Positions 17,629 to 27,124 of a DNA stretch of 64,000 nucleotides are shown here, in pieces. Under the pieces are notes generated by a model. It had not been told where the DNA came from, made no database searches, and saw nothing but the letters and a program-made list of their open reading frames with translations. The translations under genes and the position numbers were made by a program. The stretch covers positions 1 to 64,000 of the forward strand of contig NZ_JSEE01000014.1 of the NCBI RefSeq assembly GCF_001625355.1, in the 5' to 3' direction. Within the stretch, counting starts at the first letter, position 1. Every line of letters starts with the position of its first letter. Source of the DNA: Marinomonas sp. TW1 (GTDB lineage Bacteria > Pseudomonadota > Gammaproteobacteria > Pseudomonadales > Marinomonadaceae).

Positions 17629-20322
17629 TTATTGGTCGCTTTGGTAACGCTTGACCAGTTGCTCCACTAAACCAAAATCGAAGGCATGAATCGCTTGTTT
17701 AAGATGACAGTCATCTTCATCGGTTAACTGGTCTTTTAACTCTGCAAATGCGGCCTCGGCAGCTTCTACATCACCATTTCGCGCGGCAGCCAATAATGGT
17801 TGCCAATCTATCTCTCGCAATGCATCCGACTCTAACGATTGACCGAATGCTGTTGCATAAGAAGCAGGGTTATTAACATTCGTTTTATAGCCATCAAATT
17901 GTGGGACAAACTGTACATTCAAGTAACGGGTCAATGCACGATAAATGTCTTCAGTTTGATAAGGTTTGGCCACGACTTCCCAAAAACCTTGCTCTAACAA
18001 AGCTCGCTGCTCATGCTCTAATGTCGATGCGGTAACAGCAATCACCGGAATGGCTTCTATTCCCTCTTCTTGTTGTATTAAAGACAACAAATCCACTCCC
18101 GACATTTTCGGCATACGAATGTCTGTCATGACGATATCAGGTCGTTGCAATCGAAACGCTTGAATGGCCTCTTCACCATTTTTCGCTTCGACAATTTGGC
18201 AGCCGGCTTTTTCAAGTAAGGACACCAAAATATCACGGGACCAAGCATCGTCCTCGGCGACCAACACCTTGATCGGCTCTTTGAGCCTCATCCCCATGGA
18301 GAATTCATCCGTTGGTAACTCATCTTCAAGGACATCTTCCACTAGCAACAATGGCAAGTCGACTAATACTTGCGTCCCCACTCCAGAGCTACTTTTTACA
18401 CTAAGCTTGCCATCCATTAACTTCACCAAGGTGGTGGATAATGTTAATCCAAGGCCAGTACCACCGGATAATTCGCCCGCCTTACCCTGCACAAAAGGTG
18501 TAAACAGATGCTCCATTAACTCTGGTTCAATACCAGGACCGGAATCTTCGATCTGAATATGAATGCGTTCATGCCGAATACCCACTGTTACCTGCACATA
18601 GCCTTGTTGAGTAAATTTCACCGCATTACCCACTAAGTTAGTCAGTATTTGATGGAATTTAACTGGATCAGACCACACCATTTGACGTTCTTTTAAATCA
18701 CAGGTTACCTGAAACGTCAGACCTTTCGATTCTGCTTGGCCTTGCAATAACTTGCCAATTTGCTTTACCTCTTTGCACAAGTCCATCTTTTGTTCTTGCA
18801 ATACAAGACGGCCGGACTCAATTCGAGCAATGTCCAAAATGTCATTAATTAGGTTTAATAAACGCTCTCCTGCCGAAGCAATCGCCACAAAACGATTTCG
18901 CGAAACACCTGTCAGGGTATTTTCTTCACTGATTAATTGTGCGTATCCGATAATGGCATTAAGTGGGGTTCGAATCTCATGACTCATGTTCGCTAAAAAA
19001 TGACTCTTCGCTTGGTTTGCTTGTTCTGCGGCTTCTTTTGCTTGTTCAAGCTGATGTGAGACTTGTTTTTGCTCTGTGATATCACTCATGATGTTACCGA
19101 CAGAAATCGACTTGCCCTGCTCATCTTTCAGAATAAAGTAGGTTTCGTAGGTTGGAAAAACACGACCATCTAAACTTTTCGCTCGTAACTCACCTTGCCA
19201 TACCCCATGCTCTCTCACATAAGGAATCACCGTTGTCTCGATAAACTCGTGGATGGATTGTGGATAGAAATCTAGATAATGAAATTTAGTCAGTTGTTTA
19301 TCTACGAGCTCTTCGCCAACGCCCAGCAGAGCACGAATGTGGTTATTAAAATAGCTCACTTGCCCTGCCAAACTTCCCATGGCAAAGCCTTGTGCGGAAT
19401 TGTCAGCAAAGCTTTTAAACAGTTTAAGCTGATTGATCAGATCATGGCGCTCTGTGATATCACGAGCAATACTCAATGTACCGCGAAAGTTAATCGAGGG
19501 TTCAATCACAGGCACACGGTGAATTTCAAATAGTCTGTCTTCTTGTAACGATTCCGAGTATCCCCAAGACTGATCTTGAATGGTTTGCCCTGACACTAAG
19601 GCCGATTGATCACGCTGATGATAAATTTCACCAATATCATCAAGATTCAGCTCGATATCAGTTTTACCCTGAACGTCCTCTACTGGCATACGATGAAAAT
19701 CAAAGAACGTCTGATTACAGTTCAAATAACGGCCGGCTTCATCCTTGTACCACACGACATCTGGCATATTATTCAATAGAGTAGATAAAGTAAGCTCTCT
19801 TTGCTGTGCTTGCTCACGCGCTGCGATCAACTCATTTTCTGTGTCCACCCAATAACCGATGTCTTCCATAATGCCCGCAATACTTTTGACACCATAGCGT
19901 GCGTCACGACGAGCGACTCGACCACGTATTTCAATCCAATACTTCTGCTGTATTGGGTTAAACAACTGCAATCTAAGGGTAAACACTTTATGACCATCTG
20001 GACCATTCTCTAACATGCGTTTTTGCCAATCAGTGAAAGCGAGCTTGTCTGCCTCAGATAAGAGGGCTAACCACTCAGACACTCGTTTAGGCGTCTGGCT
20101 TTCCGCGAACCCCAATTGCAAGAAGAACTCCGAGGACATGTATAAGCGGTTATTGGCAGGAAACCACTCCCATACACCACCTTTGGTGGCTAACACCGCT
20201 CGGGCATAACGGCGCTGCAAATGCTTAAAACGCAGTAAAGTAATAAGTTGAAAAACGGCAAACACCAGCAAGGTAGCCAAGAAGGCCGCCGCCAACAGAT
20301 AAAATAGCTCAGCGAGTCCCAT
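17629..20322 (-). CDS. Membrane hybrid sensor histidine kinase (PAS x3, HisKA, HATPase, REC)
   Basis: Sensor kinase of 897 residues with one N-terminal membrane segment (about 7-30) and no periplasmic domain. Three PAS-like domains lie near 40-155, 178-295 and 300-418. The HisKA box SHFLANMSHEIRTPLNAII places the phospho-histidine at residue 448. A HATPase domain with LVGNAVKFTQQG and GGTGLGLTLS follows. A receiver domain then begins at VLVAEDDAWSRDIL, with the acceptor in IVMTDIRMP. About 70 helical residues close the protein; no Hpt histidine signature is visible there. AAGGAG lies ahead of ATG 20322. It sits 42 bp downstream of a REC-GGDEF-EAL gene, its probable partner. The signal is unknown. 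Confidence 0.92.
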   Translation of the reverse strand: MGLAELFYLLAAAFLATLLVFAVFQLITLLRFKHLQRRYARAVLATKGGVWEWFPANNRLYMSSEFFLQLGFAESQTPKRVSEWLALLSEADKLAFTDWQKRMLENGPDGHKVFTLRLQLFNPIQQKYWIEIRGRVARRDARYGVKSIAGIMEDIGYWVDTENELIAAREQAQQRELTLSTLLNNMPDVVWYKDEAGRYLNCNQTFFDFHRMPVEDVQGKTDIELNLDDIGEIYHQRDQSALVSGQTIQDQSWGYSESLQEDRLFEIHRVPVIEPSINFRGTLSIARDITERHDLINQLKLFKSFADNSAQGFAMGSLAGQVSYFNNHIRALLGVGEELVDKQLTKFHYLDFYPQSIHEFIETTVIPYVREHGVWQGELRAKSLDGRVFPTYETYFILKDEQGKSISVGNIMSDITEQKQVSHQLEQAKEAAEQANQAKSHFLANMSHEIRTPLNAIIGYAQLISEENTLTGVSRNRFVAIASAGERLLNLINDILDIARIESGRLVLQEQKMDLCKEVKQIGKLLQGQAESKGLTFQVTCDLKERQMVWSDPVKFHQILTNLVGNAVKFTQQGYVQVTVGIRHERIHIQIEDSGPGIEPELMEHLFTPFVQGKAGELSGGTGLGLTLSTTLVKLMDGKLSVKSSSGVGTQVLVDLPLLLVEDVLEDELPTDEFSMGMRLKEPIKVLVAEDDAWSRDILVSLLEKAGCQIVEAKNGEEAIQAFRLQRPDIVMTDIRMPKMSGVDLLSLIQQEEGIEAIPVIAVTASTLEHEQRALLEQGFWEVVAKPYQTEDIYRALTRYLNVQFVPQFDGYKTNVNNPASYATAFGQSLESDALREIDWQPLLAAARNGDVEAAEAAFAELKDQLTDEDDCHLKQAIHAFDFGLVEQLVKRYQSDQ

Positions 20323-20364
20323 TAACTCTTCACTCCTTAGCAGCCACTTAAACAGATCAACGGG

Positions 20365-22152
20365 TCATAATTTTTCAGGCTTATGAAAATGGTAACCTTG
20401 GCCCCACTCCACACCCAACGAGGTCAGTTGATCAACAATGGCTTGGTTTTCGACAAACTCTGCCACCACAGGTTTATTCATCATTTTGGCCAGTTTGACG
20501 ATAGAGTCCACCATACCAAAATGAATGTCATTGACGTGCATATCTTTAATGAACATGCCGTCAATTTTGATCAGATCAAACGGTAAATCCATCAAATACG
20601 CGAAGGAGGAAAAGCCGGTGCCAAAATCATCCAAGGCAATGCTGCAGCCTTGCTCGTGCAACTTGGACATAAAGCGACGAGTATCAGTGAAGTTATTCAA
20701 AGCTTCCGTTTCCGTCACTTCAAAACAAAACTTACGTCCGTCTAATTGATATTTTTCTAGTAGCTCAAGTATAAAATCTGAGAAATCCGCCTGACGCACA
20801 GACAAGGCAGACACATTAAGCGCCACTTGCTCCACGTCATTCCACAATTCAGCGCGTTCAGACAACTCAGCCATAGTATGCTGAATGACCCATCGGTCAA
20901 TCTTAGAAATAATGCCAAAGCGCTCAGCAGCACGAATAAAATCATTCGGATAAATCAACTGACCACTTGCTTCGTCCCTTAACCGCACCAAAATTTCGAT
21001 TTTCTTTTTAGGCGCTTGCTGAACTAACGAACACACTTGCTGGAAATGCACTTCGAATAAATCTTTCTCAAGACCATCAATAATCCGCAGGCCCCAATTC
21101 AAATTACCTCGGTGTTCTTCGTAAGCCAAATCTTGAGCATTGCGAATAATCCGAGAATAAATGCCTGCTTTTTTACTGGAGTAACAAACTTCATCTGCCA
21201 ACATCACGACTTGCTCAAAAGACACCATATCTTCGGTGATCGGTATGGCAACCTGAGTCACGCTCATGCGGAACTGACGTTCGTCCCAAATAAATACAAA
21301 CTCTTCCAGCAGTAGATGAAAGGCACGAAAAAACGATTCGACCGCTGGCACGCCACCATCACGCAGCACAATGGCAAATTTATCGCCACTTAAACGGGCG
21401 CCAAAATCATTTTTAGGATCAATTAATCCTGAGATTAAGGCCGCCATTTGATGCAATAATTCATCACCAGCAATGCAACCGCAGGAGTCGTTAATCAAGC
21501 GAAATTCATTCACATCAATCAGCACAAAATACGGCACTTGTGTGGTTTGGTTAGATTGTACGGTAGAGATCAATAAAGACACGCGCTCGTCCAGAGCATC
21601 GCGGTTATAAAGCTGAGTAACGAAGTCATGTTGAGCCAAGTACTTTAGGCGGTCCTGCATATAGCGACGCTCATTGACCTCTTTACGCAAATTCCGATTC
21701 ACTAAATTCAAGTCTGCAGTACGTTCACGTACCTTGTCTTCTAAACTAATCGTTAATGCTTTGAGTTCGTTGAGGAGCTGAAACCTTTCTAGCTGATGAG
21801 AAACACGCGCACGCACTTCTTCCACTCGAAAGGGTTTGCCAATGTAATCGTGGCCACCAGCATCAAAGCCTCGACTAATCTCGTCCGCTAACGCCGTCAC
21901 AAAAATGACGGGGAGATCTTTACCATTGGGGAGTGTTCGGATTCGTCGACAAGTTTCAAAACCATCGATACCGCCCATCATGACATCCAACAACACCAGA
22001 CAAGGTCGAGTTCTCTCCAGTAATTCGAGCGCCCGCTCTCCTGAGTTAGCCACCAGTAACTGACAATCCAATGAAGAAATCACGTCTTTTAAGATACGTA
22101 AATTTTCCGGTACATCATCTACAATCAAAACCGTTGGAATAGAATCATCCAT
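20365..22152 (-). CDS. Response regulator with degenerate GGDEF and EAL domain (c-di-GMP phosphodiesterase-like)
   Basis: Signal-output protein of about 595 residues. The REC domain (1-120) has the acceptor D56 in LVLLDVMMG. A coiled segment (about 125-175) leads to a GGDEF domain whose active site reads SGDKF, so cyclase activity is unlikely. A C-terminal EAL domain has EILVRL in place of EALLR, and it retains NVSALSV, FEVTETEAL, DDFGTGFSS, KIDGMFI and AEFVEN. These are the metal-binding and catalytic segments, so phosphodiesterase activity is plausible. ATG 22152 is preferred because AGGTGG lies 8 bp upstream; an in-frame GTG at 22164 is the alternative. The hybrid kinase gene follows after 42 bp. 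Confidence 0.9.
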   Translation of the reverse strand: MDDSIPTVLIVDDVPENLRILKDVISSLDCQLLVANSGERALELLERTRPCLVLLDVMMGGIDGFETCRRIRTLPNGKDLPVIFVTALADEISRGFDAGGHDYIGKPFRVEEVRARVSHQLERFQLLNELKALTISLEDKVRERTADLNLVNRNLRKEVNERRYMQDRLKYLAQHDFVTQLYNRDALDERVSLLISTVQSNQTTQVPYFVLIDVNEFRLINDSCGCIAGDELLHQMAALISGLIDPKNDFGARLSGDKFAIVLRDGGVPAVESFFRAFHLLLEEFVFIWDERQFRMSVTQVAIPITEDMVSFEQVVMLADEVCYSSKKAGIYSRIIRNAQDLAYEEHRGNLNWGLRIIDGLEKDLFEVHFQQVCSLVQQAPKKKIEILVRLRDEASGQLIYPNDFIRAAERFGIISKIDRWVIQHTMAELSERAELWNDVEQVALNVSALSVRQADFSDFILELLEKYQLDGRKFCFEVTETEALNNFTDTRRFMSKLHEQGCSIALDDFGTGFSSFAYLMDLPFDLIKIDGMFIKDMHVNDIHFGMVDSIVKLAKMMNKPVVAEFVENQAIVDQLTSLGVEWGQGYHFHKPEKL

Positions 22153-22236
22153 TAAAGACGCCACCTAATTTGCCCAAAAATCCATCAATCCAAGTAACAG
22201 ATAGTACTCCTGATCAATCTTCAATATCTATAGAAG

Positions 22237-22307
22237 TTACTAATCGAAACATGAAAGTAGCCTCGTATAGAATAGGAAAAAATACGAATCACCTAGTCGA
22301 TTAGTAA
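22237..22307. promoter_or_regulatory. 11-bp perfect inverted repeat in the divergent intergenic region
   Basis: TTACTAATCGA at 22237-22247 and its exact reverse complement TCGATTAGTAA at 22297-22307 are separated by 49 bp. They lie in the AT-rich gap between the divergent c-di-GMP regulator and LysR genes. The arrangement could be a pair of regulator binding sites looping across the two promoters. No factor can be named. Confidence 0.45.
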
Positions 22308-22484
22308 AATTGCCAATTAATTCACCATTTACGTAAAACACCCATACGCACAAAGCATGATTTCAGTTTATGATTAGACATCATCAGAATGTAATGGAAT
22401 AAAAGCTAAGGAAGCTGATGCAACACTCTCTTTTCACTTCTTTCGTTTTTCTGAATGCAACAAACACAAGGTGCCCCTTTACGC

Positions 22485-23372
22485 ATGAGAATCACACTGA
22501 GACAGCTACAAATTTTTGAAGCCGTTGTCCACACCGGCTCAGTAACCGCTGCGGCGGATATGGTGTCCATCAGTCAACCTGCTGCCAGCCAAGCTTTAAG
22601 AGAATTAGAAGCACTACTTGGTCGACCTCTGTTTCGTCGTCATGGTAAGCGCTTGCAAATCACCCCTCAAGCAAGACATCTTTTACCACAAGCTAGATCA
22701 GTGTTAAGTCAGATAGAACAAATTGAAAGCATGGGTAATGAAGATGAATTAAGCGGTTCCCTTCATTTAGCAGCCAGTGTCAGTGTCGGTAATTATTTAT
22801 TACCGAAACAAATGTCCAATTTTAAACAGCAACACCCTAACATTCGCTTCAATCTCGATATTGGCAATACCCAGAGTGTTATTCAACAGCTCTTAACAGG
22901 GAAAGCCGAAGTCGGTTTTATCGAAGGTTATTGTCAGCACGCTGAGTTAATGACCCAGGTCTGGTTACAGGACGAACTCGTTGTGTTTGGCTCTACCAAA
23001 GAAAATAGGTCAGAGCATTTATCTTGGGACGATTTAAAAGCCGCAAACTGGGTAATGCGAGAATCCGGATCAGGCACCCGAAATATTTTAGAACAGGCCA
23101 CCGGAGCAGAAATCCCACAATTAAATGTGGTGCTATCCTTGGCACACATGGAAGCCGTAAAACAAGCCGTGATACATCAGATGGGGTTAGGTTGTTTGTC
23201 TCGTATGGCGATTTCTCAGGAATTAAACGCTGGTTTAATCCGGCTCTACCAAACCCCATTAAAATTAAATCGCAATTTACTAATCGTTACCCCGAGAAAT
23301 ACCGCGTTAACGCAAAATGCACAACGTTTTATTGACCTTTGTCGCGCCATTCCAGCGTTAGCAAATGTTTAA
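22485..23372 (+). CDS. LysR-family transcriptional regulator, YeiE-like
   Basis: DNA-binding regulator with an N-terminal winged helix-turn-helix (LRQLQIFEAVVHTGS, then SQPAASQALRELEALLG, about residues 4-50) and a two-lobe effector domain. Segments such as SVSVGNYLLPKQM, IGNTQSVIQQLL, VGFIEGYC, VWLQDELVVF and ESGSGTRNILE closely resemble those I know from the E. coli YeiE/CysL-type subgroup, linked to sulphite or sulphur responses. Function here is inferred. ATG 22485 is preferred because MRITLRQL is the usual family start and AAGGTG lies upstream. An in-frame ATG at 22455 adds ten residues but has no ribosome site. Confidence 0.85.
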   Translation: MRITLRQLQIFEAVVHTGSVTAAADMVSISQPAASQALRELEALLGRPLFRRHGKRLQITPQARHLLPQARSVLSQIEQIESMGNEDELSGSLHLAASVSVGNYLLPKQMSNFKQQHPNIRFNLDIGNTQSVIQQLLTGKAEVGFIEGYCQHAELMTQVWLQDELVVFGSTKENRSEHLSWDDLKAANWVMRESGSGTRNILEQATGAEIPQLNVVLSLAHMEAVKQAVIHQMGLGCLSRMAISQELNAGLIRLYQTPLKLNRNLLIVTPRNTALTQNAQRFIDLCRAIPALANV

Positions 23373-23407
23373 ATAAACATGACAACGGATTAAAAAATTA
23401 AATTCCT

Positions 23408-24361
23408 ATGAATATTAATAAGATCGACCTGAACCTACTTATTTATCTCGATGTACTATTGCGAGAATGCAACGTGACAAGGTCTGCCAACAAACTCAAT
23501 ATTACACAACCGGCTATGAGTAATGGCTTAAAGCGTCTGCGTGATTTATTAAACGATCCCTTGTTAGTGCGGACTAGCGAAGGCATGAAGCCAACTGAAA
23601 AAGCATTACGACTTCAGCCCATCGTCCGAAAAGTCCTATTGGACTTAGAAGAAGCATTACAGCCGGAAGCCGACTTCAACGAAAGCACCAGTACTCGCGT
23701 CTTTCGCATTATGGCAAGTGACTATGCCGCCTCTACTGTGATCCCTCGTTTGCTTAATCGTCTGCGTGAATACGCACCAGGCATTACACTCGACATCATG
23801 ACGCCAAGCGACGTGACTTTTCACGACGTAGAAGCCGGCAAAATAGACATGGCCATCAACCGCTTTGAAGAACTCCCCCAATCCTTCCACCAAAAAAGCG
23901 TTTGGCTTGATACTTTTGTTTGCATGATGAGTGCGGATAACCCAATTAAAGACCAATTCAATTTAGAAGCTTATTTGAAGGCTCAACACATTTGGGTGAG
24001 TAAAACCGGCTTTGGTATTGGCGTAGGGATGGACCCAACCGATGTACAGAAACTGGGCTGGGTTGACGAAGCTCTGCAAGCCATTGAGCGTAAACGCAGC
24101 ATTCGTGTGTTTACTCGCAGTTATCATACGGCCATGCACCTCGCTCTAGAGCAAGACTTAATTGCCACCTTGCCGAAGAAAGTCGCCATGGTGAACAAAA
24201 AGAACCCAGATTTGGTGATTTTAGAGCCTCCTTTCGATATTCCCAAGATCGAGCTAAAAATGATATGGAGTCCACTACTGCATCACGATGCCAGTCACAT
24301 ATGGTTTAGACGACAAGTGATTGACGTAGCCAATGAGTTTAACGCCCAAGCCAGTAAGTAA
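23408..24361 (+). CDS. LysR-family transcriptional regulator, NodD/LeuO-like subgroup
   Basis: A 317-residue regulator beginning MNINKIDLNLLIYLDVLL, the typical start of the LeuO/NodD/NahR branch. The helix-turn-helix (NVTRSANKLNITQPAMSNGL, about residues 23-42) is followed by a substrate-binding-like domain with FRIMASDYAASTVIPRLL and DIMTPSD. It follows the YeiE-like regulator after 35 bp on the same strand and precedes the VOC gene by 36 bp, so the three may share a transcript. The effector and targets cannot be told from sequence. Confidence 0.85.
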   Translation: MNINKIDLNLLIYLDVLLRECNVTRSANKLNITQPAMSNGLKRLRDLLNDPLLVRTSEGMKPTEKALRLQPIVRKVLLDLEEALQPEADFNESTSTRVFRIMASDYAASTVIPRLLNRLREYAPGITLDIMTPSDVTFHDVEAGKIDMAINRFEELPQSFHQKSVWLDTFVCMMSADNPIKDQFNLEAYLKAQHIWVSKTGFGIGVGMDPTDVQKLGWVDEALQAIERKRSIRVFTRSYHTAMHLALEQDLIATLPKKVAMVNKKNPDLVILEPPFDIPKIELKMIWSPLLHHDASHIWFRRQVIDVANEFNAQASK

Positions 24362-24397
24362 TAAATAGACGTCAGAATACTATGCAGTAGGTGCCTT

Positions 24398-24790
24398 ATG
24401 CTTAAACTGTCCAACATTCATCATGTTGCCATCATCTCTTCAGATTATGCTGTTTCTAAGCACTTTTATCACAACATATTAGGGCTGAAGATTATTCGTG
24501 AAACCTATCGAGAAAGTCGCCAGTCTTACAAGCTGGATCTGGCCATTAATGACCGTTCGCAAATCGAACTCTTCTCTTTTCCCAATCCACCAGCTCGTCC
24601 CTCAAGACCCGAAGCTCAAGGCTTACGTCATTTGGCCTTTGCCGTGGATAACCTAGACGACAGCATAGATTACTTACACCAACAAGGCGTCGCAACAGAA
24701 GTCGTTCGAGTTGATGAACTGACCGGAAAACGCTTCACGTTTTTTGCCGACCCAGACCAACTACCGCTTGAACTCTACGAAACCCTCTAA
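24398..24790 (+). CDS. VOC-family metalloprotein, YaeR/GloA2-like
   Basis: Small (130 residues) vicinal-oxygen-chelate protein with the paired beta-alpha-beta units of the glyoxalase fold. The N-terminal IHHVAIISSDYAVSKHFY carries the first metal histidine, QIELFSFP carries an acidic ligand, LRHLAFAVDNLDDSIDYL carries the second histidine, and LPLELYE at the end carries a glutamate. Spacing and the HHVAI start match the YaeR (GloA2) group, whose physiological substrate is unclear. It ends just before a strong bidirectional terminator. Confidence 0.88.
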   Translation: MLKLSNIHHVAIISSDYAVSKHFYHNILGLKIIRETYRESRQSYKLDLAINDRSQIELFSFPNPPARPSRPEAQGLRHLAFAVDNLDDSIDYLHQQGVATEVVRVDELTGKRFTFFADPDQLPLELYETL

Positions 24791-24808
24791 GCCTAGTGTT
24801 AGACAATA

Positions 24809-24840
24809 AAAAAGCGCACATTAAACGATGTGCGCTTTTT
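24809..24840. terminator. Bidirectional intrinsic terminator
   Basis: A 12-bp perfect stem AAAAAGCGCACA / TGTGCGCTTTTT with an 8-base loop lies between the convergent VOC (plus) and peroxiredoxin (minus) genes. T-runs on both strands let it serve both. Confidence 0.9.
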
Positions 24841-24868
24841 AGATTAGTGCTTTATAGAAAGCAAAATC

Positions 24869-25492
24869 TTATAGAGATTTAGCACTCTCAGCTAGGTAAG
24901 AAGCCACACCTTCTGGTGATGTCTCCATACCTTTATCGCCTTTATTCCAACCGGCTGGGCAAACTTGACCATTTTCTTCGAAGAACTGAAGGGCATCAAC
25001 AACACGAACAAGCTCATCCATGTTACGACCGATCGGCTCATCGTTTACGACTTGTGAACGCACAATGCCTTTTTGGTCAATAACGAAAGACGCACGCATC
25101 GCAACACCTGCTGGGTAGTAAGAGTCACCGCCTTCAGATTCAATACCGTATGCTTTCGCAATTTCGTGATCCATATCCGCAGCAAGCGTGTACTCAACAG
25201 CACCAATACCGCCCTGATCAACCGGTGTGTTACGCCAAGCGTTGTGCGTGAAATGTGAATCGATAGACACACCAATCACTTCGACACCCATTTCACGGAA
25301 TTTTTCCATACGATGAGACATAGCAATGATTTCAGACGGGCAAACGAATGTGAAATCCAATGGGTAGAAGAATACGATCGCGTATTTACCCTTGATGGTT
25401 TCTGCTAAGTTGAAAGAGTCAACAATCTGGCCATCCGCAAGTACGGCTGGAACAGTAAAATCTGGTGCTTTTTTTCCGACTAAAATAGACAT
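24869..25492 (-). CDS. Typical 2-Cys peroxiredoxin (AhpC/Prx1 type)
   Basis: Cytoplasmic thiol peroxidase of 207 residues that reduces hydrogen peroxide and organic peroxides. The peroxidatic cysteine lies in FYPLDFTFVCPSEI (about residues 42-55) and the resolving cysteine in GQVCPAGW near the C-terminus (about 175-180). A conserved arginine appears in RASFVIDQKGIVR. Length and C-terminal tail fit the Prx1/TsaA branch rather than the shorter enterobacterial AhpC, and no ahpF is nearby. A monothiol glutaredoxin gene lies 64 bp upstream on the same strand. Confidence 0.93.
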   Translation of the reverse strand: MSILVGKKAPDFTVPAVLADGQIVDSFNLAETIKGKYAIVFFYPLDFTFVCPSEIIAMSHRMEKFREMGVEVIGVSIDSHFTHNAWRNTPVDQGGIGAVEYTLAADMDHEIAKAYGIESEGGDSYYPAGVAMRASFVIDQKGIVRSQVVNDEPIGRNMDELVRVVDALQFFEENGQVCPAGWNKGDKGMETSPEGVASYLAESAKSL

Positions 25493-25556
25493 GTTAAGCG
25501 TCTCCTTTGATTTGCTTAGTTTGAATCGTTATTTGGTATTCTCAGAATTTTGGTGC

Positions 25557-25886
25557 TTACTCTTCAGAATCACCAACCGCATTTTTGATTACTTCTTGTA
25601 ACTCGCCATTACCGGCCATCTCAACGATAATGTCACAACCACCAACCAACTCGCCTTTTACCCATAATTGAGGGAACGTTGGCCAATTTGCAAATTTTGG
25701 TAACTCAGCACGGATGTCTGGGTTTTCTAGAATGTTCACAAACGCAAAACGCTCACCACAAGACATCAGGGCTTGAACGGCTTGAGAGGAAAAACCACAC
25801 TGTGGTGCACGAGGATTCCCCTTCATGTACAACAAAATATCGTTATTGCTAATCTGCTCTTTAATTGTTTCGATTGTGTTACTCAC
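25557..25886 (-). CDS. grxD: Monothiol glutaredoxin Grx4/GrxD
   Basis: A 109-residue CGFS-type glutaredoxin that carries or transfers Fe-S clusters with glutathione and BolA-like partners. It shows the conserved MKGNPRAPQCGFSSQAVQAL (about residues 21-40), NWPTFPQLWVKGELVGGCDI (about 67-86) with the TFP glutathione-binding element, and a glycine-rich end. The single CGFS cysteine separates it from dithiol glutaredoxins. It is transcribed away from argF and toward the peroxiredoxin gene. Confidence 0.95.
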   Translation of the reverse strand: MSNTIETIKEQISNNDILLYMKGNPRAPQCGFSSQAVQALMSCGERFAFVNILENPDIRAELPKFANWPTFPQLWVKGELVGGCDIIVEMAGNGELQEVIKNAVGDSEE

Positions 25887-26129
25887 GCTAAAAACCTCGC
25901 TTTTTTGCTATACCAATCTGGACTTTAATTTGGCTAAATGAAGCAGCCTATAAAAGTCTTTGTCGATTGCTCTTTAAAGTTGCATCAGTTTATGAGGTCT
26001 AATGGGCAATTTACAACCCCATAATCCGGCTTTCGTTACACATTATCCCATCAAAGCCTCTTTACTCACATAGTCTAGTGTATTAAATTGGTCGATTCCC
26101 TTTTCAAAAGACAATTAAGGAGTCATCAC

Positions 26130-27035
26130 GTGTCGCCAAGACATTTTCTTACTCTGAAGGATCTATCCTCCGATGAGTTAAAACAATTACTACTACGGGC
26201 TTCTGAGCTTAAGAAAATTCATCGTGAAGGCACCTTATTTCAACCTTTAAAAAACCGTGTATTGGCGATGATTTTTGAAAAATCATCGACTCGAACTCGA
26301 GTATCCTTTGAAGCTGGTATGGCACAATTTGGTGGCCATGCCCTATTCCTATCGCCAAGAGACACCCAACTAGGCCGTGGTGAACCAGTAGAAGACAGTG
26401 CACGCGTTATCTCCAGTATGGTCGATGCGGTCATGATTCGTACCTTCGACCATAAAACAGTAGAAACCTTTGCTAAGTACTCTTCTGTTCCTGTAATCAA
26501 CGCCTTAACGGATGATTACCATCCTTGCCAGCTATTGGCCGATATGCAAACTTACCAAGAACACCGAGGCTCGATTGAGGGTAAAAAAGTCGTGTGGGTC
26601 GGCGATGGCAATAACATGTGTAATTCCTATATTAACGCTGCCGCTTTATTGGATTTCCAATTAGTTGTTGCTTGCCCTAAAGGCTACGAACCTAGCCCAG
26701 AATTGGTTGCTGAACACCAAGACCGCGTCACCATTCTCCATGACGCACACCAAGCCGCCACGGGGGCTGATTTAATTGTTACTGATGTCTTTGCTTCGAT
26801 GGGACAAGAAGACGAGCAAGAGCAACGCTTAAAAGATTTCGATGGCTTTCAAGTCAACGCGGATTTGATGTCAAAAGCAAACTCAGACGCTCTTTTCATG
26901 CATTGTTTACCCGCTCATAGAGGTGAGGAAGTGTCCGCTGAGGTCTTAGACCACCCTGACTCAGTCGTTTGGGACGAAGCTGAAAACCGACTGCATGCCC
27001 AAAAAGCATTACTTGAATTTTTAATCCGTCACTAA
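26130..27035 (+). CDS. argF: Ornithine carbamoyltransferase ArgF
   Basis: Makes citrulline from ornithine and carbamoyl phosphate in arginine synthesis. The 301-residue protein shows the carbamoyl-phosphate loop [10 protein letters not shown] (about residues 43-52), HPCQLLAD (about 130-137) and the ornithine/catalytic segment [10 protein letters not shown] (about 258-267). I place the start at GTG 26130, preceded by AAGGAG 7 bp upstream. That gives [11 protein letters not shown], the usual N-terminus; an in-frame ATG at 26088 would add 14 atypical residues and lacks a ribosome site. The gene is monocistronic and followed by a strong terminator. Confidence 0.95.
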   Translation: MSPRHFLTLKDLSSDELKQLLLRASELKKIHREGTLFQPLKNRVLAMIFEKSSTRTRVSFEAGMAQFGGHALFLSPRDTQLGRGEPVEDSARVISSMVDAVMIRTFDHKTVETFAKYSSVPVINALTDDYHPCQLLADMQTYQEHRGSIEGKKVVWVGDGNNMCNSYINAAALLDFQLVVACPKGYEPSPELVAEHQDRVTILHDAHQAATGADLIVTDVFASMGQEDEQEQRLKDFDGFQVNADLMSKANSDALFMHCLPAHRGEEVSAEVLDHPDSVVWDEAENRLHAQKALLEFLIRH

Positions 27036-27045
27036 GACAATAGAC

Positions 27046-27082
27046 AAGCTCGTTCGTGCTTTTGTTGCGAACGAGCTTTTTT
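27046..27082 (+). terminator. Intrinsic terminator of argF
   Basis: An 11-bp perfect stem AAGCTCGTTCG / CGAACGAGCTT with an 11-base loop, followed by a run of T, lies 10 bp after the argF stop and before metR. Confidence 0.88.
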
Positions 27083-27124
27083 ACCTTTCAAGTATTGAAT
27101 AAAACTCATCTATAGTGAACCACC

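Noticed and set aside
26088..26129. Longer ArgF N-terminus from ATG 26088
   Set aside because: No ribosome site, extra residues unlike the family, and a strong AAGGAG precedes GTG 26130.
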